Shown here: positions 8,017 to 16,770 of the stretch, in pieces
How the letters are laid out: each line of letters begins with the position of its first letter
Position numbering within the stretch: position 1 is the first letter of the stretch
Translations under genes and position numbers: made by a program
Assembly (NCBI GenBank): GCA_965233625.1
Contig: OZ247499.1
Coordinates: 3,224,001 to 3,288,000 of the forward strand
Direction of reading: 5' to 3'
Source of the DNA: G965233625 sp965233625
Lineage (GTDB): Bacteria; Planctomycetota; Planctomycetia; Pirellulales; Pirellulaceae
DNA length: 64,000 nucleotides
The notes under the pieces: model-generated
The model's database searches: none
What the model saw: the letters and a program-made list of their open reading frames with translations, nothing else
Told to the model about the DNA's origin: nothing

Positions 8017-10299
8017 CTATCTTTTACGGATCAATAGATAGAACCGAACGGGGGCGGACTGCTCAGCCTCTTTGCGATTTTCTCGCCGGTTGTCGCCCCC
8101 CGGGACGGTAACGGCCGGTGCTTCAGCTTCTTCGACAACCTCCTTGGCCTCTGCATCTCCACTTCCGCTCTTGTCATCTGCCTCAGCTTGAGGCTCTTTC
8201 TTAGCCTTTTCTGCTGGAGGTATGGCGGCCGGTGCAGGCAGCTTCGGGGCCGCTGCTGGTTGTTGCATCGCTGCGGCTGGCGTACGGAACTCACTGGCTC
8301 CGGCGGGTGCGTCCGCAGGTAAGGGTTGCGGTTGTTGTGCATCCGCTTTGCCCAACGGCTGTTCGCCGGGCTTTGCCGCGTTTGTGAAACGGCGCTGCTT
8401 CAATCCCGGAGCTGAGGGGACGGGTTCCGCCGCCGGTTCGCTGCGAGCCTCAGCTGCAGGCCGGGCTGGTGAATCGCCCGGGTTAGCGAAAGGTGCAGCC
8501 GGGCCATTCGTTGAATCCGCCAGCGCTGCGGCGCCATCCTGGCTGCGCGGTGTGTCGTTGTCCGCGTCTTCCTGAGGCGCTGGCGCCTTTGTTTGAGTGC
8601 GGTCAGCTTGTCCAGCAGAAACCCCGTTCAATTCAAGCTTTTCCGGCGCATTGTCACCAGCCACGGCGGACCTTTTTGCTGCAATTTGCTTTAGCTCTAC
8701 AGAATTCCTGCCCAGTTCCTCCAGTGCCTTCATCAGCTTGAGATGCGAACTGTTCCGAACATCCGCGATCAGCAACTTCATGCCATCGTCAGAAATCCGC
8801 GTCGTGTCCCATGCATCCTGACGGATGGTTTCAGCGCGAGGAACATTGGCGGGCGCCGCCTGAAATGCTTTGCCGGCGCCTGCGTCAGCCAAGCCGTTGG
8901 CCTTCTTATCCGTTTGAGCCACCGGACGGTTGATGTCCGATTCCGGGTCCAACGTAGATGCACCCTTTCTCACTGCGGGCGAGACAGAGTTTGCTGCAAG
9001 TTCCGCTGCGGCGAACCGGTTCTTATCACTAGGCTTCTTCTCTGACTTAAGATTCACGCCGGCGCCGGTCTGTTGCGGAGCGTTCTCAGGGGCGGGGCGC
9101 GGCAAGTCCTGAGGGGTGCTACTCAGTCGGGTTCGCTTAGCACGATCCCTCACCTCGGAACTCTCACCTTGCCGGATAAGTTGCTGCGCGACCTGAACGA
9201 GTTGCTTCTCACTTAACGAAGCCACTTCCAGCCGCCGCTTGAAGTCTCCCGCTTCGCGATTCTGTGGATTCTTGCTTTCCCGCGAAGAATTGGTGTAGGT
9301 AGTCTCGCCAGGATGCTGCGTCACCATGAATAGCTCATAGTCTCCGCTGGCCAGTGCCTGATCCAGATCAACATCTTCCCCGATCGCCAGCTTCACTGCG
9401 TCGGCCAGGTTCCCCTGCCGCAAGGTTTCAACACGGTAACTCACTCGACCTCTTCTGACCGGCAAAGACCGGGTCGTCGCGGCGCCGCCAAATGCTGCCT
9501 TCTCTCCACCATCACCGGCCATCATCGGGCTTACCACCGGGGGAGCAGGCTTCGCCGTGGATGGTTTCGCCGCCACTGGTGCGGGTTGTTCCGGTGTTTC
9601 TACGGGACTGGCGTGCAAGTCACCTTGCGGATCAGACGGCGCCTTTTTCGCGCGTCTATCATTATCCTGTTGCTTGTTGAAAGTCTCCGGCGCGTGTTCT
9701 TCCGCGACGATGCCATCTGCTGGCAGCGCGTCTAAGGTCACCGGGTCGGGCTGCGTCTCGCCGGCGTCGGCTGATGACAGTTCCTCTATTTCGCCCTCGC
9801 CTTTGGATTGGCCATCGCCTTTGGTTTGGCCGGCGCCTTTGTCATTGGGCTCTTCAACTGGTTGACGTTCCGGCGCCACGGCGACCGTTGTTGTCTGAAA
9901 CAGTTGCGGCACGACCAGCACTGCCAGAACAACCGCCGCGGCCGCAGCCGTAAACAGCGCCGGCAGATTCGATCGCCAGGTATATGCCTTGGCGACGGGT
10001 TCAGCCGTACCACCCGCGGGTTGCTCCGCGGTCGCTTCGTCACTGGCTTCACCCGCCCGTAGTGCGGCGCGTTCGGCGCGGCGGACAGCCTCTTCGCTGA
10101 ACGCGGCCGGATTGGGCAGGCTGAAGGACTGATCCTGAAAGAACTGCTGCAACTCATCGCGGACGGCGCGCATTTCTTCCAAGGCGCGCTGCATCGCCGG
10201 GTCCGACTTAATCCAGTCTTCCACGGCCTGCCTTTCGGCAGGAGGCAGTTCGCCATCTAAATAGGCGCTGAGATGTTCTTCGTTAAATGGTTCAGGCAT
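8017..10299 (-). CDS. Large membrane-bound anti-sigma factor-like protein
   Basis: A 760-residue protein. Its first 55 residues (EEHLSAYLDGELPPAERQAV, then a helix) match the start of anti-sigma factor domains of the RsiW/zf-HC2 type, but there is no Cys, so the usual zinc-binding HxxxCxxC is missing. A single membrane helix lies at about 113-133 (LPALFTAAAAAVVLAVLVV). The large outer part is low-complexity, rich in Ala, Pro, Lys, Glu and Gln, with two more ordered stretches near 275-385 (VRRGRVSYRVETLRQGNL and following) and 500-550. The C-terminus ends in VRFYLLIRKR. It lies 99 bases downstream of the ECF sigma gene on the same strand, so the pair is probably co-transcribed; it would hold that sigma factor inactive until a signal outside the membrane arrives. 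No similarity to other anti-sigma sensor domains is seen. Confidence 0.8.
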   Translation of the reverse strand: MPEPFNEEHLSAYLDGELPPAERQAVEDWIKSDPAMQRALEEMRAVRDELQQFFQDQSFSLPNPAAFSEEAVRRAERAALRAGEASDEATAEQPAGGTAEPVAKAYTWRSNLPALFTAAAAAVVLAVLVVPQLFQTTTVAVAPERQPVEEPNDKGAGQTKGDGQSKGEGEIEELSSADAGETQPDPVTLDALPADGIVAEEHAPETFNKQQDNDRRAKKAPSDPQGDLHASPVETPEQPAPVAAKPSTAKPAPPVVSPMMAGDGGEKAAFGGAATTRSLPVRRGRVSYRVETLRQGNLADAVKLAIGEDVDLDQALASGDYELFMVTQHPGETTYTNSSRESKNPQNREAGDFKRRLEVASLSEKQLVQVAQQLIRQGESSEVRDRAKRTRLSSTPQDLPRPAPENAPQQTGAGVNLKSEKKPSDKNRFAAAELAANSVSPAVRKGASTLDPESDINRPVAQTDKKANGLADAGAGKAFQAAPANVPRAETIRQDAWDTTRISDDGMKLLIADVRNSSHLKLMKALEELGRNSVELKQIAAKRSAVAGDNAPEKLELNGVSAGQADRTQTKAPAPQEDADNDTPRSQDGAAALADSTNGPAAPFANPGDSPARPAAEARSEPAAEPVPSAPGLKQRRFTNAAKPGEQPLGKADAQQPQPLPADAPAGASEFRTPAAAMQQPAAAPKLPAPAAIPPAEKAKKEPQAEADDKSGSGDAEAKEVVEEAEAPAVTVPGGDNRRENRKEAEQSAPVRFYLLIRKR

Positions 10300-10398
10300 G
10301 ATATTGCTGGCCGGATTTCATGCTGTGCCGCAAGCAACGCTACCCGTTGGATCGTTCTACATGGCGAACGGTTACGGGAATTTTAGCGCTGTGCGAAA

Positions 10399-10959
10399 TT
10401 AATCGTTCATCTGCAGCACTTCTTTCAGTTCTTCACGCAACTGGCCGCGCGCCCGGTGCAGGCGGCTGCGGACGGTGCCGACGGGAACATCCAAAATGCT
10501 GGAAATGGTGTCGTAACAACAGCCTTCCATCTCTCGCAAGACCAGAATCGAGCGATGTTCTTCGCTCAATGTCTGGAGCGCCGCACGCACTTGCACCGCC
10601 CGCTCCTGGCGAAGCAGACGGTCAGTGGGCGCCTCGGCGGTGTCTTCCGGCTCAGCACCCGCTTGTTCACGGGCCTGATCGACCGAATGTTCCACACGCT
10701 TCCGGCGGCCACGGCTTACCGCGAGATTGAAGGCAATACGGTAAAGCCAGGTGTAAAAGGCGCTGCGCCCGCCGAAGGTATCCAGCTTCAGATAGGCCTG
10801 TGTAAAGGCTTCCTGAGCTACATCTTCGGCTTCCTCACGGCAGTTCACCACGTGCATTAACGTGTTGAACAGCCGGTTCTGGTAGCGCGTGACCAGCAAC
10901 CCAAAGGCGGCCTGGTCGCCTTGCAGCGTCTTAGTAATCAGCTGCTCGTCGTCTTTCAC
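10399..10959 (-). CDS. RNA polymerase ECF sigma factor
   Basis: A 186-residue extracytoplasmic-function sigma factor. Region 2 covers about residues 17-85 (FGLLVTRYQNRLFNTLMHVV, then AEDVAQEAFTQAYLKLDTF, with the aromatic FYTWLYRIAFNLA of 2.3/2.4). A linker rich in Glu and Ala follows. Region 4 covers about 128-180, with the helix-turn-helix SILDVPVGTVRSRLHRARGQ. No extra C-terminal domain is present. The overall look is that of RpoE-like group sigma factors paired with membrane anti-sigma factors, which fits the gene at 8017-10299 immediately downstream. A possible ECF-type promoter at 10975-11002 would allow self-activation. The regulon cannot be read from this window. Confidence 0.95.
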   Translation of the reverse strand: MKDDEQLITKTLQGDQAAFGLLVTRYQNRLFNTLMHVVNCREEAEDVAQEAFTQAYLKLDTFGGRSAFYTWLYRIAFNLAVSRGRRKRVEHSVDQAREQAGAEPEDTAEAPTDRLLRQERAVQVRAALQTLSEEHRSILVLREMEGCCYDTISSILDVPVGTVRSRLHRARGQLREELKEVLQMND

Positions 10960-11523
10960 AACGGCTCCAGATTATTGACGTGGGCACAATCCAGGAAGTT
11001 CCTGGGATGCTGGAAAAAGAGGAAAGCGGAAGCGCACCTCAGAAGTAACACGCATGGAAGCTTATTTTAACCAGAAATGCCTGTTTTCCGGCAATCCCAG
11101 CGGAATCAACAGCCCTTAGCTTCGTAAGGCTTTATGGAAGAATAGTTTACGTCACAACTGGGTTGTCTGGCTAATAGGCCCGCCTGGCACTTATTAAAGT
11201 GGTCCACCACAGCCGGTGTACACATCTCCCGGTTATTTAGTGCAGCTTTGCCGGAAAAGGTTTCACCTTGGCGGCAAAACCGGTCGAAAACTCAATTGTG
11301 GAGTGTGTGGTGTAATCGTTTGAATCCATCTCACCCCACCCCTCCGGGCGTCCTCCAGAGCCTGGATATCCGGACCACATAAGTCCGGCGCCATCCAAGT
11401 TCGAACGAATATCCCCACAACTCAACCCGCATTGCCTGCCAGAGCATCCTTCCCGGGGAACTCAAGCAGGCGACTACCGGCGGGTAGCCAAAATATCTCA
11501 CCGCTACCGACAAGGAAAGTAGT
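10960..11523. other. Intergenic region between divergent sigma factor and thioredoxin-fold genes
   Basis: A 564-base stretch without a supported gene. It must contain the divergent promoters of the sigma factor gene and of the thioredoxin-fold gene. At the left end there is a candidate ECF promoter (10975-11002). A 6-bp hairpin, CCGGAC/GTCCGG (11370-11388), has no T tract and is not convincing as a terminator. Short open frames on the minus strand (11237-11425, 11331-11546) show no domain features. Confidence 0.5.
10975..11002 (-). promoter_or_regulatory. Candidate ECF-type promoter for sigma/anti-sigma operon
   Basis: On the minus strand GGAACTT (11002-10996) is followed after 16 bases by GTCAA (10979-10975), 15 bases before the sigma factor ATG. 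GGAACTT with a downstream GTC element is the classic layout of ECF promoters, so self-activation of this sigma factor is plausible. The -35 lies within a short palindrome, CCAGGAA-G-TTCCTGG (plus strand, 10991-11005), so part of the match could reflect that instead. The leader would be very short. Confidence 0.35.
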
Positions 11524-11946
11524 ATGCGATTCGCGATTCCAGCCATGACGCTGATACTCGCACTATCGGCTGGCGCCGCCTTCGCGGACGAACCGGCCTG
11601 GGCGAAGAACCTGGATCAGGCGTATCAGTCGGCCAAAAAGCAGGACCGGTCTATGGTGATCTTTATCGCTTCCAGCCGCTGCTATTATTGCGATCAGATG
11701 AAAGAAAAGACGCTGACCGATCCCACGGTGAAAACAACGCTCAACGGCTTTGTTCCCGTGGTGGTGCAAGCCTCTGAATATCCAAAGCTGCTGCAGAAGC
11801 TGGGCGTCCGCCGCTATCCAACCACGCTGGTCGTCTCACCGGAAGCCAAGATTCAGGACGTGATTGACGGTTACGTCAAGCCGCGCGAGTTTAACAGCCG
11901 TCTGGAAGCCACCCAGCGCCAGACCGTTGCCGCTGCCACGGAGTAA
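11524..11946 (+). CDS. Exported thioredoxin-fold protein
   Basis: A 140-residue protein with a signal peptide (residues 1-21, ending AAFA-DEP) and a thioredoxin-like fold of the DUF255/thioredoxin_7 kind. The active-site motif is C53-Y-Y-C56 in SSRCYYCDQMKEKTL, followed by a cis-Pro segment near residue 100 (GVRRYPTTLVVSPEAK). The aligned pattern 'fias.rCyyCdqM' plus a 'tDptV' helix is usual for periplasmic thiol-disulfide oxidoreductases. It probably reduces or isomerises disulfides, or handles bound cofactors, outside the cytoplasm. It stands alone: the upstream region is non-coding and a terminator at 11991-12024 follows. Confidence 0.88.
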   Translation: MRFAIPAMTLILALSAGAAFADEPAWAKNLDQAYQSAKKQDRSMVIFIASSRCYYCDQMKEKTLTDPTVKTTLNGFVPVVVQASEYPKLLQKLGVRRYPTTLVVSPEAKIQDVIDGYVKPREFNSRLEATQRQTVAAATE

Positions 11947-11990
11947 CACACGTCCGCACGGTTTTACACCGCATAGTTCAAACCACATCA

Positions 11991-12024
11991 AACGGCTGCT
12001 TCAATCTTGGGGCAGCCGTTTTTT
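11991..12024 (+). terminator. Rho-independent terminator after the thioredoxin-fold gene
   Basis: A perfect 9-bp stem, AACGGCTGC (11991-11999) and GCAGCCGTT (12012-12020), with a 12-nt loop runs straight into TTTTTT. It lies 45 bases after the stop codon. Confidence 0.8.
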
Positions 12025-12098
12025 CGCGCGCGTGAAGCGGTGACAAGAACTATCATGGAAGAAACGCCTTCCTTTTTTCTGTCGAAAGCATCACGGCT

Positions 12099-13193
12099 GT
12101 GAGTGACGACGCTTCGAATCCCTATTTTGAACGGATCGCCGGTGAGTGGCGCAGCTATTCGCGCGAACTGGCCGGGTGGGCGATGCAAAATCTGGTCAAC
12201 CGCCGGGATGTGTGGGGAAAGTACACCGGTAAGACCGATGGCGATTACAAAGCCGTCACGGCGCCTTTCCGCGAAGAACGCGGTAAAATTCAACTGGAAT
12301 TGTCTTCGCTAGAAAAACACTTCAAGGCGCGGAACCGCCGGGCGCTGCTGGGGCTGCATTCCACCAGCAGCAGCTACTCTTCTAAATGGATGGTGATCGA
12401 CCTGGACCAGCACGACGACGGCGACGCCAGTCAGGTGGCAGCTTCCAACTATGTGGCCGCCACAACCTGGCTCCGCACCTTGCAGCAGTATGGCTTCGAT
12501 CCCGTGCTAATGGATTCGAACGGCCGTGGCGGATTTCACCTGTTGCTCTTGCTGGCAGAGCCCATGGATACGCGGCTGGTGCACGCCTTCGCAGAAAAGC
12601 TGACCGCCAATTTTGCGAAGCTGGGCGTGGACGAACAGCCGGAAATCTTCCCCGGCCAAGGTCGGAGCCGGCGTTATGGTAACTGGCTGCGGCTGCCCGG
12701 TAGGCATCACACGCATCCGCACTATACCCGCGTTTATAACGATGACGGCTGGGACGAAGATAAGTGGCTCGATGGCGAAGAAGCGATTCAGCGGTTGCTG
12801 CAAACCGTTCCCGCACCTGTGCCGCTGCTGAAGAAGCAGAACATCACGCACCGCCGCAGCACCGTCTGCCTGGATTTTGACGGAGTCATCCACTCATACA
12901 AGTCCGGCTGGCGGGGCGTGACGACCATCCCGGACGAGCCGGTGCACGGCGCCGCCCGCGCCATTGCCACGCTCCGCGAGCGTTACCGCGTGGTGGTGCA
13001 TTCCGCCCGCTGCAACACCGTGGAGGGCCGTACGGCGATCAGCAACTGGCTGGCGCGGCACGGGATTGAAGTGGATGAAGTCTGCGAACATAAGCCGCCC
13101 GCGATTGTTTATCTGGACGACCGCGGCGTACGGTTTACGGGCGACTGGGAAGCCGCCATCGCCGCCATCAATAGTCCTGGCATCGGCAGCTGA
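12099..13193 (+). CDS. Primase/polymerase-like (AEP) domain fused to HAD phosphatase domain
   Basis: A 364-residue two-domain protein starting at GTG. Residues 1-235 resemble the archaeo-eukaryotic primase (AEP) superfamily, near the TOTE-type primase branch: motif I VIDLDQHDD with D101 and D103, motif II NGRGGFH with H147, and a segment PEIFPGQ (E182) followed by GNWLRLPGRHH. Residues 250-355 are a HAD-superfamily hydrolase with all four motifs: CLDFDGVIH (nucleophile D259, D261), VVHSAR (S302), K332 in EHKPP, and VYLDD (D340, D341). The primase-like part could bind nucleotides or extend a DNA or RNA end; the HAD part should remove a phosphate, as in polynucleotide 3'-phosphatase or nucleotidase relatives. 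No ligase, Ku or helicase gene is adjacent. The PQQ-repeat gene starts 12 bases downstream. The domain assignments come from motifs; the joint function is inferred. Confidence 0.75.
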   Translation: MSDDASNPYFERIAGEWRSYSRELAGWAMQNLVNRRDVWGKYTGKTDGDYKAVTAPFREERGKIQLELSSLEKHFKARNRRALLGLHSTSSSYSSKWMVIDLDQHDDGDASQVAASNYVAATTWLRTLQQYGFDPVLMDSNGRGGFHLLLLLAEPMDTRLVHAFAEKLTANFAKLGVDEQPEIFPGQGRSRRYGNWLRLPGRHHTHPHYTRVYNDDGWDEDKWLDGEEAIQRLLQTVPAPVPLLKKQNITHRRSTVCLDFDGVIHSYKSGWRGVTTIPDEPVHGAARAIATLRERYRVVVHSARCNTVEGRTAISNWLARHGIEVDEVCEHKPPAIVYLDDRGVRFTGDWEAAIAAINSPGIGS

Positions 13194-13205
13194 GCACCAT
13201 CGATC

Positions 13206-14966
13206 ATGAGCCAGGAACCCGCACATCACGCCCGTTACGCTTACCTGCGACTGGTAGTTGCCTGCGTGCTCTCGCTGACAGCGTTACCCTGGCTGAGCGG
13301 CAAAGCGTTTATCTCGTTGCAGGTCGGGCATCTGCTGTGGGTCGAAGCCACCGGCTGGACGCTTTGCACACTGTGCGTGCTGGCTGCCGTATTTCATCTG
13401 GGACACGACCCGCGCATCTGGCGACTGCGTTGGCCGCTGGCGATCGGCTTGCCGGTTGGCTGGATGGCGATCAAAGCGATTGCCGCCGCGCTGAACCTCT
13501 CGCCGCTTTCGCCCTGGCAGACCGTGCTGCTTGTCACCACGGCAACGCTGTACACCTTGTGGATTCCGTGGATGTTCCTGCGCCGCTGGGGCTGGCCGCT
13601 ACGGGCGGGCGTACTCCTGCTGCTGCTTGCCAGTTCTGCACCCTACTGGGCGCTGCTTCAGTTTGAAGGTCTGACCGGAGAGCTTGGCCTGCACTACGCG
13701 TGGCGCCAATGGCAGGCAGCACCGCAGATCGAGAACCTACCCGGTCAGCCGGAGCCTTCCGCGGACGTCACGCCCGTCGTCATCGACCCGGCGCGCGACT
13801 ACCCGCAGTTCCTTGGCCCCGGTCGCAATGGCGTCTTGAGTGACACGAAAATGTCACCCAAATGGAACCAGACGCCGCCGCAACTCAATTGGCGCCGGCG
13901 TGTTGGCGCCGCGTGGAGCAGTGTGGCGATTGCTGATGGCCGGCTGTGGACAATGGAGCAGCGCGAAGATCAGGAAGTTGTTGCCTGTTACCGGCTGAAC
14001 GATGGCAAGCCATTGTGGGCCTACGGCTATAACGCCCGTTACGATTCTCCCATGGGCGGCGCCGGTCCGCGGAGCACGCCCACGATCTACCAGAACCGGG
14101 TGTATACGACCGGCGCCACCGGGCAGGTGCACTGCCTGAATGCGGCCACGGGAGAACTTGTCTGGCAGGCCGATATGCTGCAAGGCCGCACGAGTATGTA
14201 CCACGGCGAATCCAATTCGCCGCTCATCGTGCCGGGTGAAACCGCCGACCTCTTAATCGTGGCGCCGACGGGCGAAGGCGGGCCGTCGCTGATTGCGTAC
14301 GATGCCGCGACCGGCGAAGTGAAGTGGCAGACGGAAGAAGACCGGGCGAGTTATTCTTCGCCCCGGCTAGTCACACTCGCAGGCCGCCCGCAGATTCTGC
14401 TACTTGCATGCCAGCACCTGCTCAGCATCGATCCGCAATCCGGCGATGTGCTGTGGCGGTATGCCTGGTCCAACCGTGTTGAAACGTCCGTGGCGCAGCC
14501 GCTGGTGCATACCGGCGGGCAGGACCGCGTTTTCATCTCCTGCGGCTACGGACAAGGCGCCGCCATGCTGCAGGTCAAACAATCGGCAACGGGCGAACTG
14601 AGCGTCGAGTCTTTGTGGACCAGCAAAGCGATGAAGAACAAATTCTGCGGCTCGGTGCCATTAGACGGTTACATCTACGGCATGGACGACGGCATTCTGG
14701 CCTGCATCAACGCCGCCAATGGCAGGAAGCAATGGAAGAAGGGCCGTTTCGGTCACGGCCAGATTCTGCTGGCCGGCAAGCACCTTATCGTACAGTGCGA
14801 AGACGGCGACGTGGCACTGTTAAAGCCAACGCCAAAGGGCCCCGGCGAGCTTGCCCGCATCGAGGCCCTGGATGGCAAAACGTGGAACCACCCGGCGCTG
14901 GCAGGCAGCACCCTGGTGGTACGCAACGCAACAGAAATGGCTTGTTACGAACTGCCTACTCCGTGA
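13206..14966 (+). CDS. Membrane-anchored PQQ-type beta-propeller protein
   Basis: A 586-residue protein. Residues 1-160 hold about five membrane helices (for example LRLVVACVLSLTALPWLSG and GWPLRAGVLLLLLASSAPYW). From about residue 195 (PQFLGPGRNGVLSD) to the end there is an eight-blade-like PQQ/BamB-type propeller: repeats of the kind 'LNDGKPLWAYGYN', 'LNAATGELVWQAD', 'YDAATGEVKWQTE', 'IDPQSGDVLWRYAW' and 'INAANGRKQWKKG'. Such propellers act as protein scaffolds or, with PQQ, as dehydrogenases; the residues of PQQ dehydrogenases cannot be confirmed here, so a structural role is more likely. The gene follows the AEP-HAD gene by 12 bases, so they may be co-transcribed. Its last 11 bases overlap the end of the convergent ilvB gene. 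Confidence 0.85.
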   Translation: MSQEPAHHARYAYLRLVVACVLSLTALPWLSGKAFISLQVGHLLWVEATGWTLCTLCVLAAVFHLGHDPRIWRLRWPLAIGLPVGWMAIKAIAAALNLSPLSPWQTVLLVTTATLYTLWIPWMFLRRWGWPLRAGVLLLLLASSAPYWALLQFEGLTGELGLHYAWRQWQAAPQIENLPGQPEPSADVTPVVIDPARDYPQFLGPGRNGVLSDTKMSPKWNQTPPQLNWRRRVGAAWSSVAIADGRLWTMEQREDQEVVACYRLNDGKPLWAYGYNARYDSPMGGAGPRSTPTIYQNRVYTTGATGQVHCLNAATGELVWQADMLQGRTSMYHGESNSPLIVPGETADLLIVAPTGEGGPSLIAYDAATGEVKWQTEEDRASYSSPRLVTLAGRPQILLLACQHLLSIDPQSGDVLWRYAWSNRVETSVAQPLVHTGGQDRVFISCGYGQGAAMLQVKQSATGELSVESLWTSKAMKNKFCGSVPLDGYIYGMDDGILACINAANGRKQWKKGRFGHGQILLAGKHLIVQCEDGDVALLKPTPKGPGELARIEALDGKTWNHPALAGSTLVVRNATEMACYELPTP

Positions 14967-16761
14967 TGATGTCGTCGGCGGTCATGCCGGATGGAATCAT
15001 CGGCAGAACGTGTTCCTGGTAGGGAACCTGAACGTCCAGCACGTAAGGACCGTCGTAGTCGATCATCTCGTTGATGGCGTCTTCCAGTTCGCTCTTCTTG
15101 CTGATCGTCCTGGTGCCACAGCCGTAACCTTTGGCGATCTGCACAAAGTCCGGATAGCGGCTCTGGGCGTAGCTGTGTTCCGGGCGGGAGCCTTCGCCGG
15201 CAGCTTCGTCATCGTCAATCGGGCCTAGATATGTGTGGGCGCGGTTGCCGCGGTTGAAGCGGTCTTCCCATTGCACCACCATGCCCAGGTGCTGATTGTT
15301 CAGCAGCAGGACTTTCACGGGCAACTTTTCGCAGAAGCAGGTCGCCAGTTCCTGAATATTCATCTGGAAACTGCCGTCGCCGTCGATATCCACGACCAGT
15401 GCGTCCGGGTGGGCTGCCTGGGCGCCCATGGCAGCCGGCAGACCGAAGCCCATCGTGCCCAGGCCGGAGCTGGAAAGCCATGTCCGCGGGTGCTGGAACT
15501 TGAAGTGCTGCGCGGCCCACATCTGATGCTGACCCACGCCGACGGTGATGATGGTCTTACGGTCGGCAGTGATCTTCGACAGCGTGCTGATCGCATGCTG
15601 CTGCAAGATGCCATCGAAGTCTTTGTCGTAGTCGAAGGGGTGTTCCTTCTTCCAGTTCATGCACTTCTCAACCCACGGCTCGATGCCTTCGCACTTCTGA
15701 ACCTTCTTGTTCAGCTTGGTCAGAGCATCGCGGGCGTCGCTGATGACGGAGATGTTGGCGGGCTTGTTTTTGTTGATCTCGGAAGGATCAATGTCGATGT
15801 GCACAATGCGGGCGTGCTTGGCGAACGCTTCCAGCTTGCCGGTCACGCGGTCGTCAAACCGCACACCGATCGCCAGCAGCAGATCGCAGTCGCGGACCGC
15901 GTAGTTGGCGTACACCGAACCGTGCATGCCGAGCATGTCCAGCGAAAGCGGGCCGTCGCACGGATAGGCGCCAAGGCCCATCACGGTCATCGAGGTAGGA
16001 ATGCCCGTCTTCTCAACGAATTCACGCAGTTCGGCGCTGGCGTCGGCGGCAATCACGCCGCCACCTGCGTAGATAACGGGGCGTTTGGCCTGACGGATGG
16101 CGGCCACTACATCGTCGATCTCGTTTTCGTCGGCGAATTTATCGTAGCTGACGTAACCTGGCAGGTGCATCTCTTCGTCCCAGTCCACTTCCGCCAGACC
16201 TTCCTGGACGTCTTTGGGAAGGTCAATCAGCACGGGACCGGGGCGGCCGGTGGTGGCAATGTGGAACGCCTCACGCACGACGCGGGCCAGATCGCGGACA
16301 TCCGTCACCAGGTAATGATGTTTGGTGATGCCACGGCAGACTTCAATAATGGGCGTTTCCTGAAACGCGTCCGACCCGATCACGGGCGTTTTCACCTGGC
16401 CGGTGATGGCGATCATCGGAATGCTGTCTAGCTTGGCGTCGGCAATCGCCGTCACCAGGTTGGTGGCGCCGGGGCCGCTGGTGGCCATGCAGACGCCGGG
16501 TTTGCCCGTGGTGCGTGCGTAGCCCTGAGCCGCGAAGCCGCCGCCCTGTTCGTGCCGTGGCAGGATGGTGCGGATCTGGTCACGATAGCGGGTCAAAGCC
16601 TGATGCAGCGGCATGCTGGCGCCGCCGGGATAGGCGAAAATCATCTCCACGCCATGGTTGACCAGCGACTGCACCAGAATGTCGGCGCCATTCATCGTGG
16701 TAGTTGCAGTTGGTGATTCAGTAGTCGCCACTTCGGTCTCCAGCGTAAAATGCTCTCTCAT
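14956..16761 (-). CDS. ilvB: Acetolactate synthase, large (catalytic) subunit
   Basis: A 601-residue ThDP-dependent enzyme condensing two pyruvates, or pyruvate with 2-ketobutyrate, in the first common step of Val, Leu and Ile synthesis. Seen in order: pyrimidine-binding domain (IFAYPGGASMPLHQAL; catalytic Glu in LPRHEQGGGFAAQGYAR; ATSGPGATNLVT), central FAD/ADP-binding domain (YAGGGVIAA, AIGVRFDDRVTGKLEAF), and ThDP-binding domain with VDIDGDGSFQMN ... LLLNNQHLGMVVQWEDRF. The length is normal, apart from a 22-residue N-terminal extension; a start at Met23 (MNGADILV, base 16695) is a possible alternative. No ilvN small-subunit gene is adjacent, which is unusual but not rare in this phylum. 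A hairpin sits just before the start codon (16771-16796). Confidence 0.95.
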   Translation of the reverse strand: MREHFTLETEVATTESPTATTTMNGADILVQSLVNHGVEMIFAYPGGASMPLHQALTRYRDQIRTILPRHEQGGGFAAQGYARTTGKPGVCMATSGPGATNLVTAIADAKLDSIPMIAITGQVKTPVIGSDAFQETPIIEVCRGITKHHYLVTDVRDLARVVREAFHIATTGRPGPVLIDLPKDVQEGLAEVDWDEEMHLPGYVSYDKFADENEIDDVVAAIRQAKRPVIYAGGGVIAADASAELREFVEKTGIPTSMTVMGLGAYPCDGPLSLDMLGMHGSVYANYAVRDCDLLLAIGVRFDDRVTGKLEAFAKHARIVHIDIDPSEINKNKPANISVISDARDALTKLNKKVQKCEGIEPWVEKCMNWKKEHPFDYDKDFDGILQQHAISTLSKITADRKTIITVGVGQHQMWAAQHFKFQHPRTWLSSSGLGTMGFGLPAAMGAQAAHPDALVVDIDGDGSFQMNIQELATCFCEKLPVKVLLLNNQHLGMVVQWEDRFNRGNRAHTYLGPIDDDEAAGEGSRPEHSYAQSRYPDFVQIAKGYGCGTRTISKKSELEDAINEMIDYDGPYVLDVQVPYQEHVLPMIPSGMTADDIITE

Positions 16762-16770
16762 AATGACTTA

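Noticed and set aside
11370..11388. CCGGAC/GTCCGG hairpin as a terminator
   Set aside because: Only a 6-bp stem, with no T tract and no gene ending just before it.
15235..16431. 398-residue open frame on the plus strand inside ilvB
   Set aside because: Antisense to a clear acetolactate synthase gene; the translation has no domain pattern and its openness follows from codon bias of the real gene.
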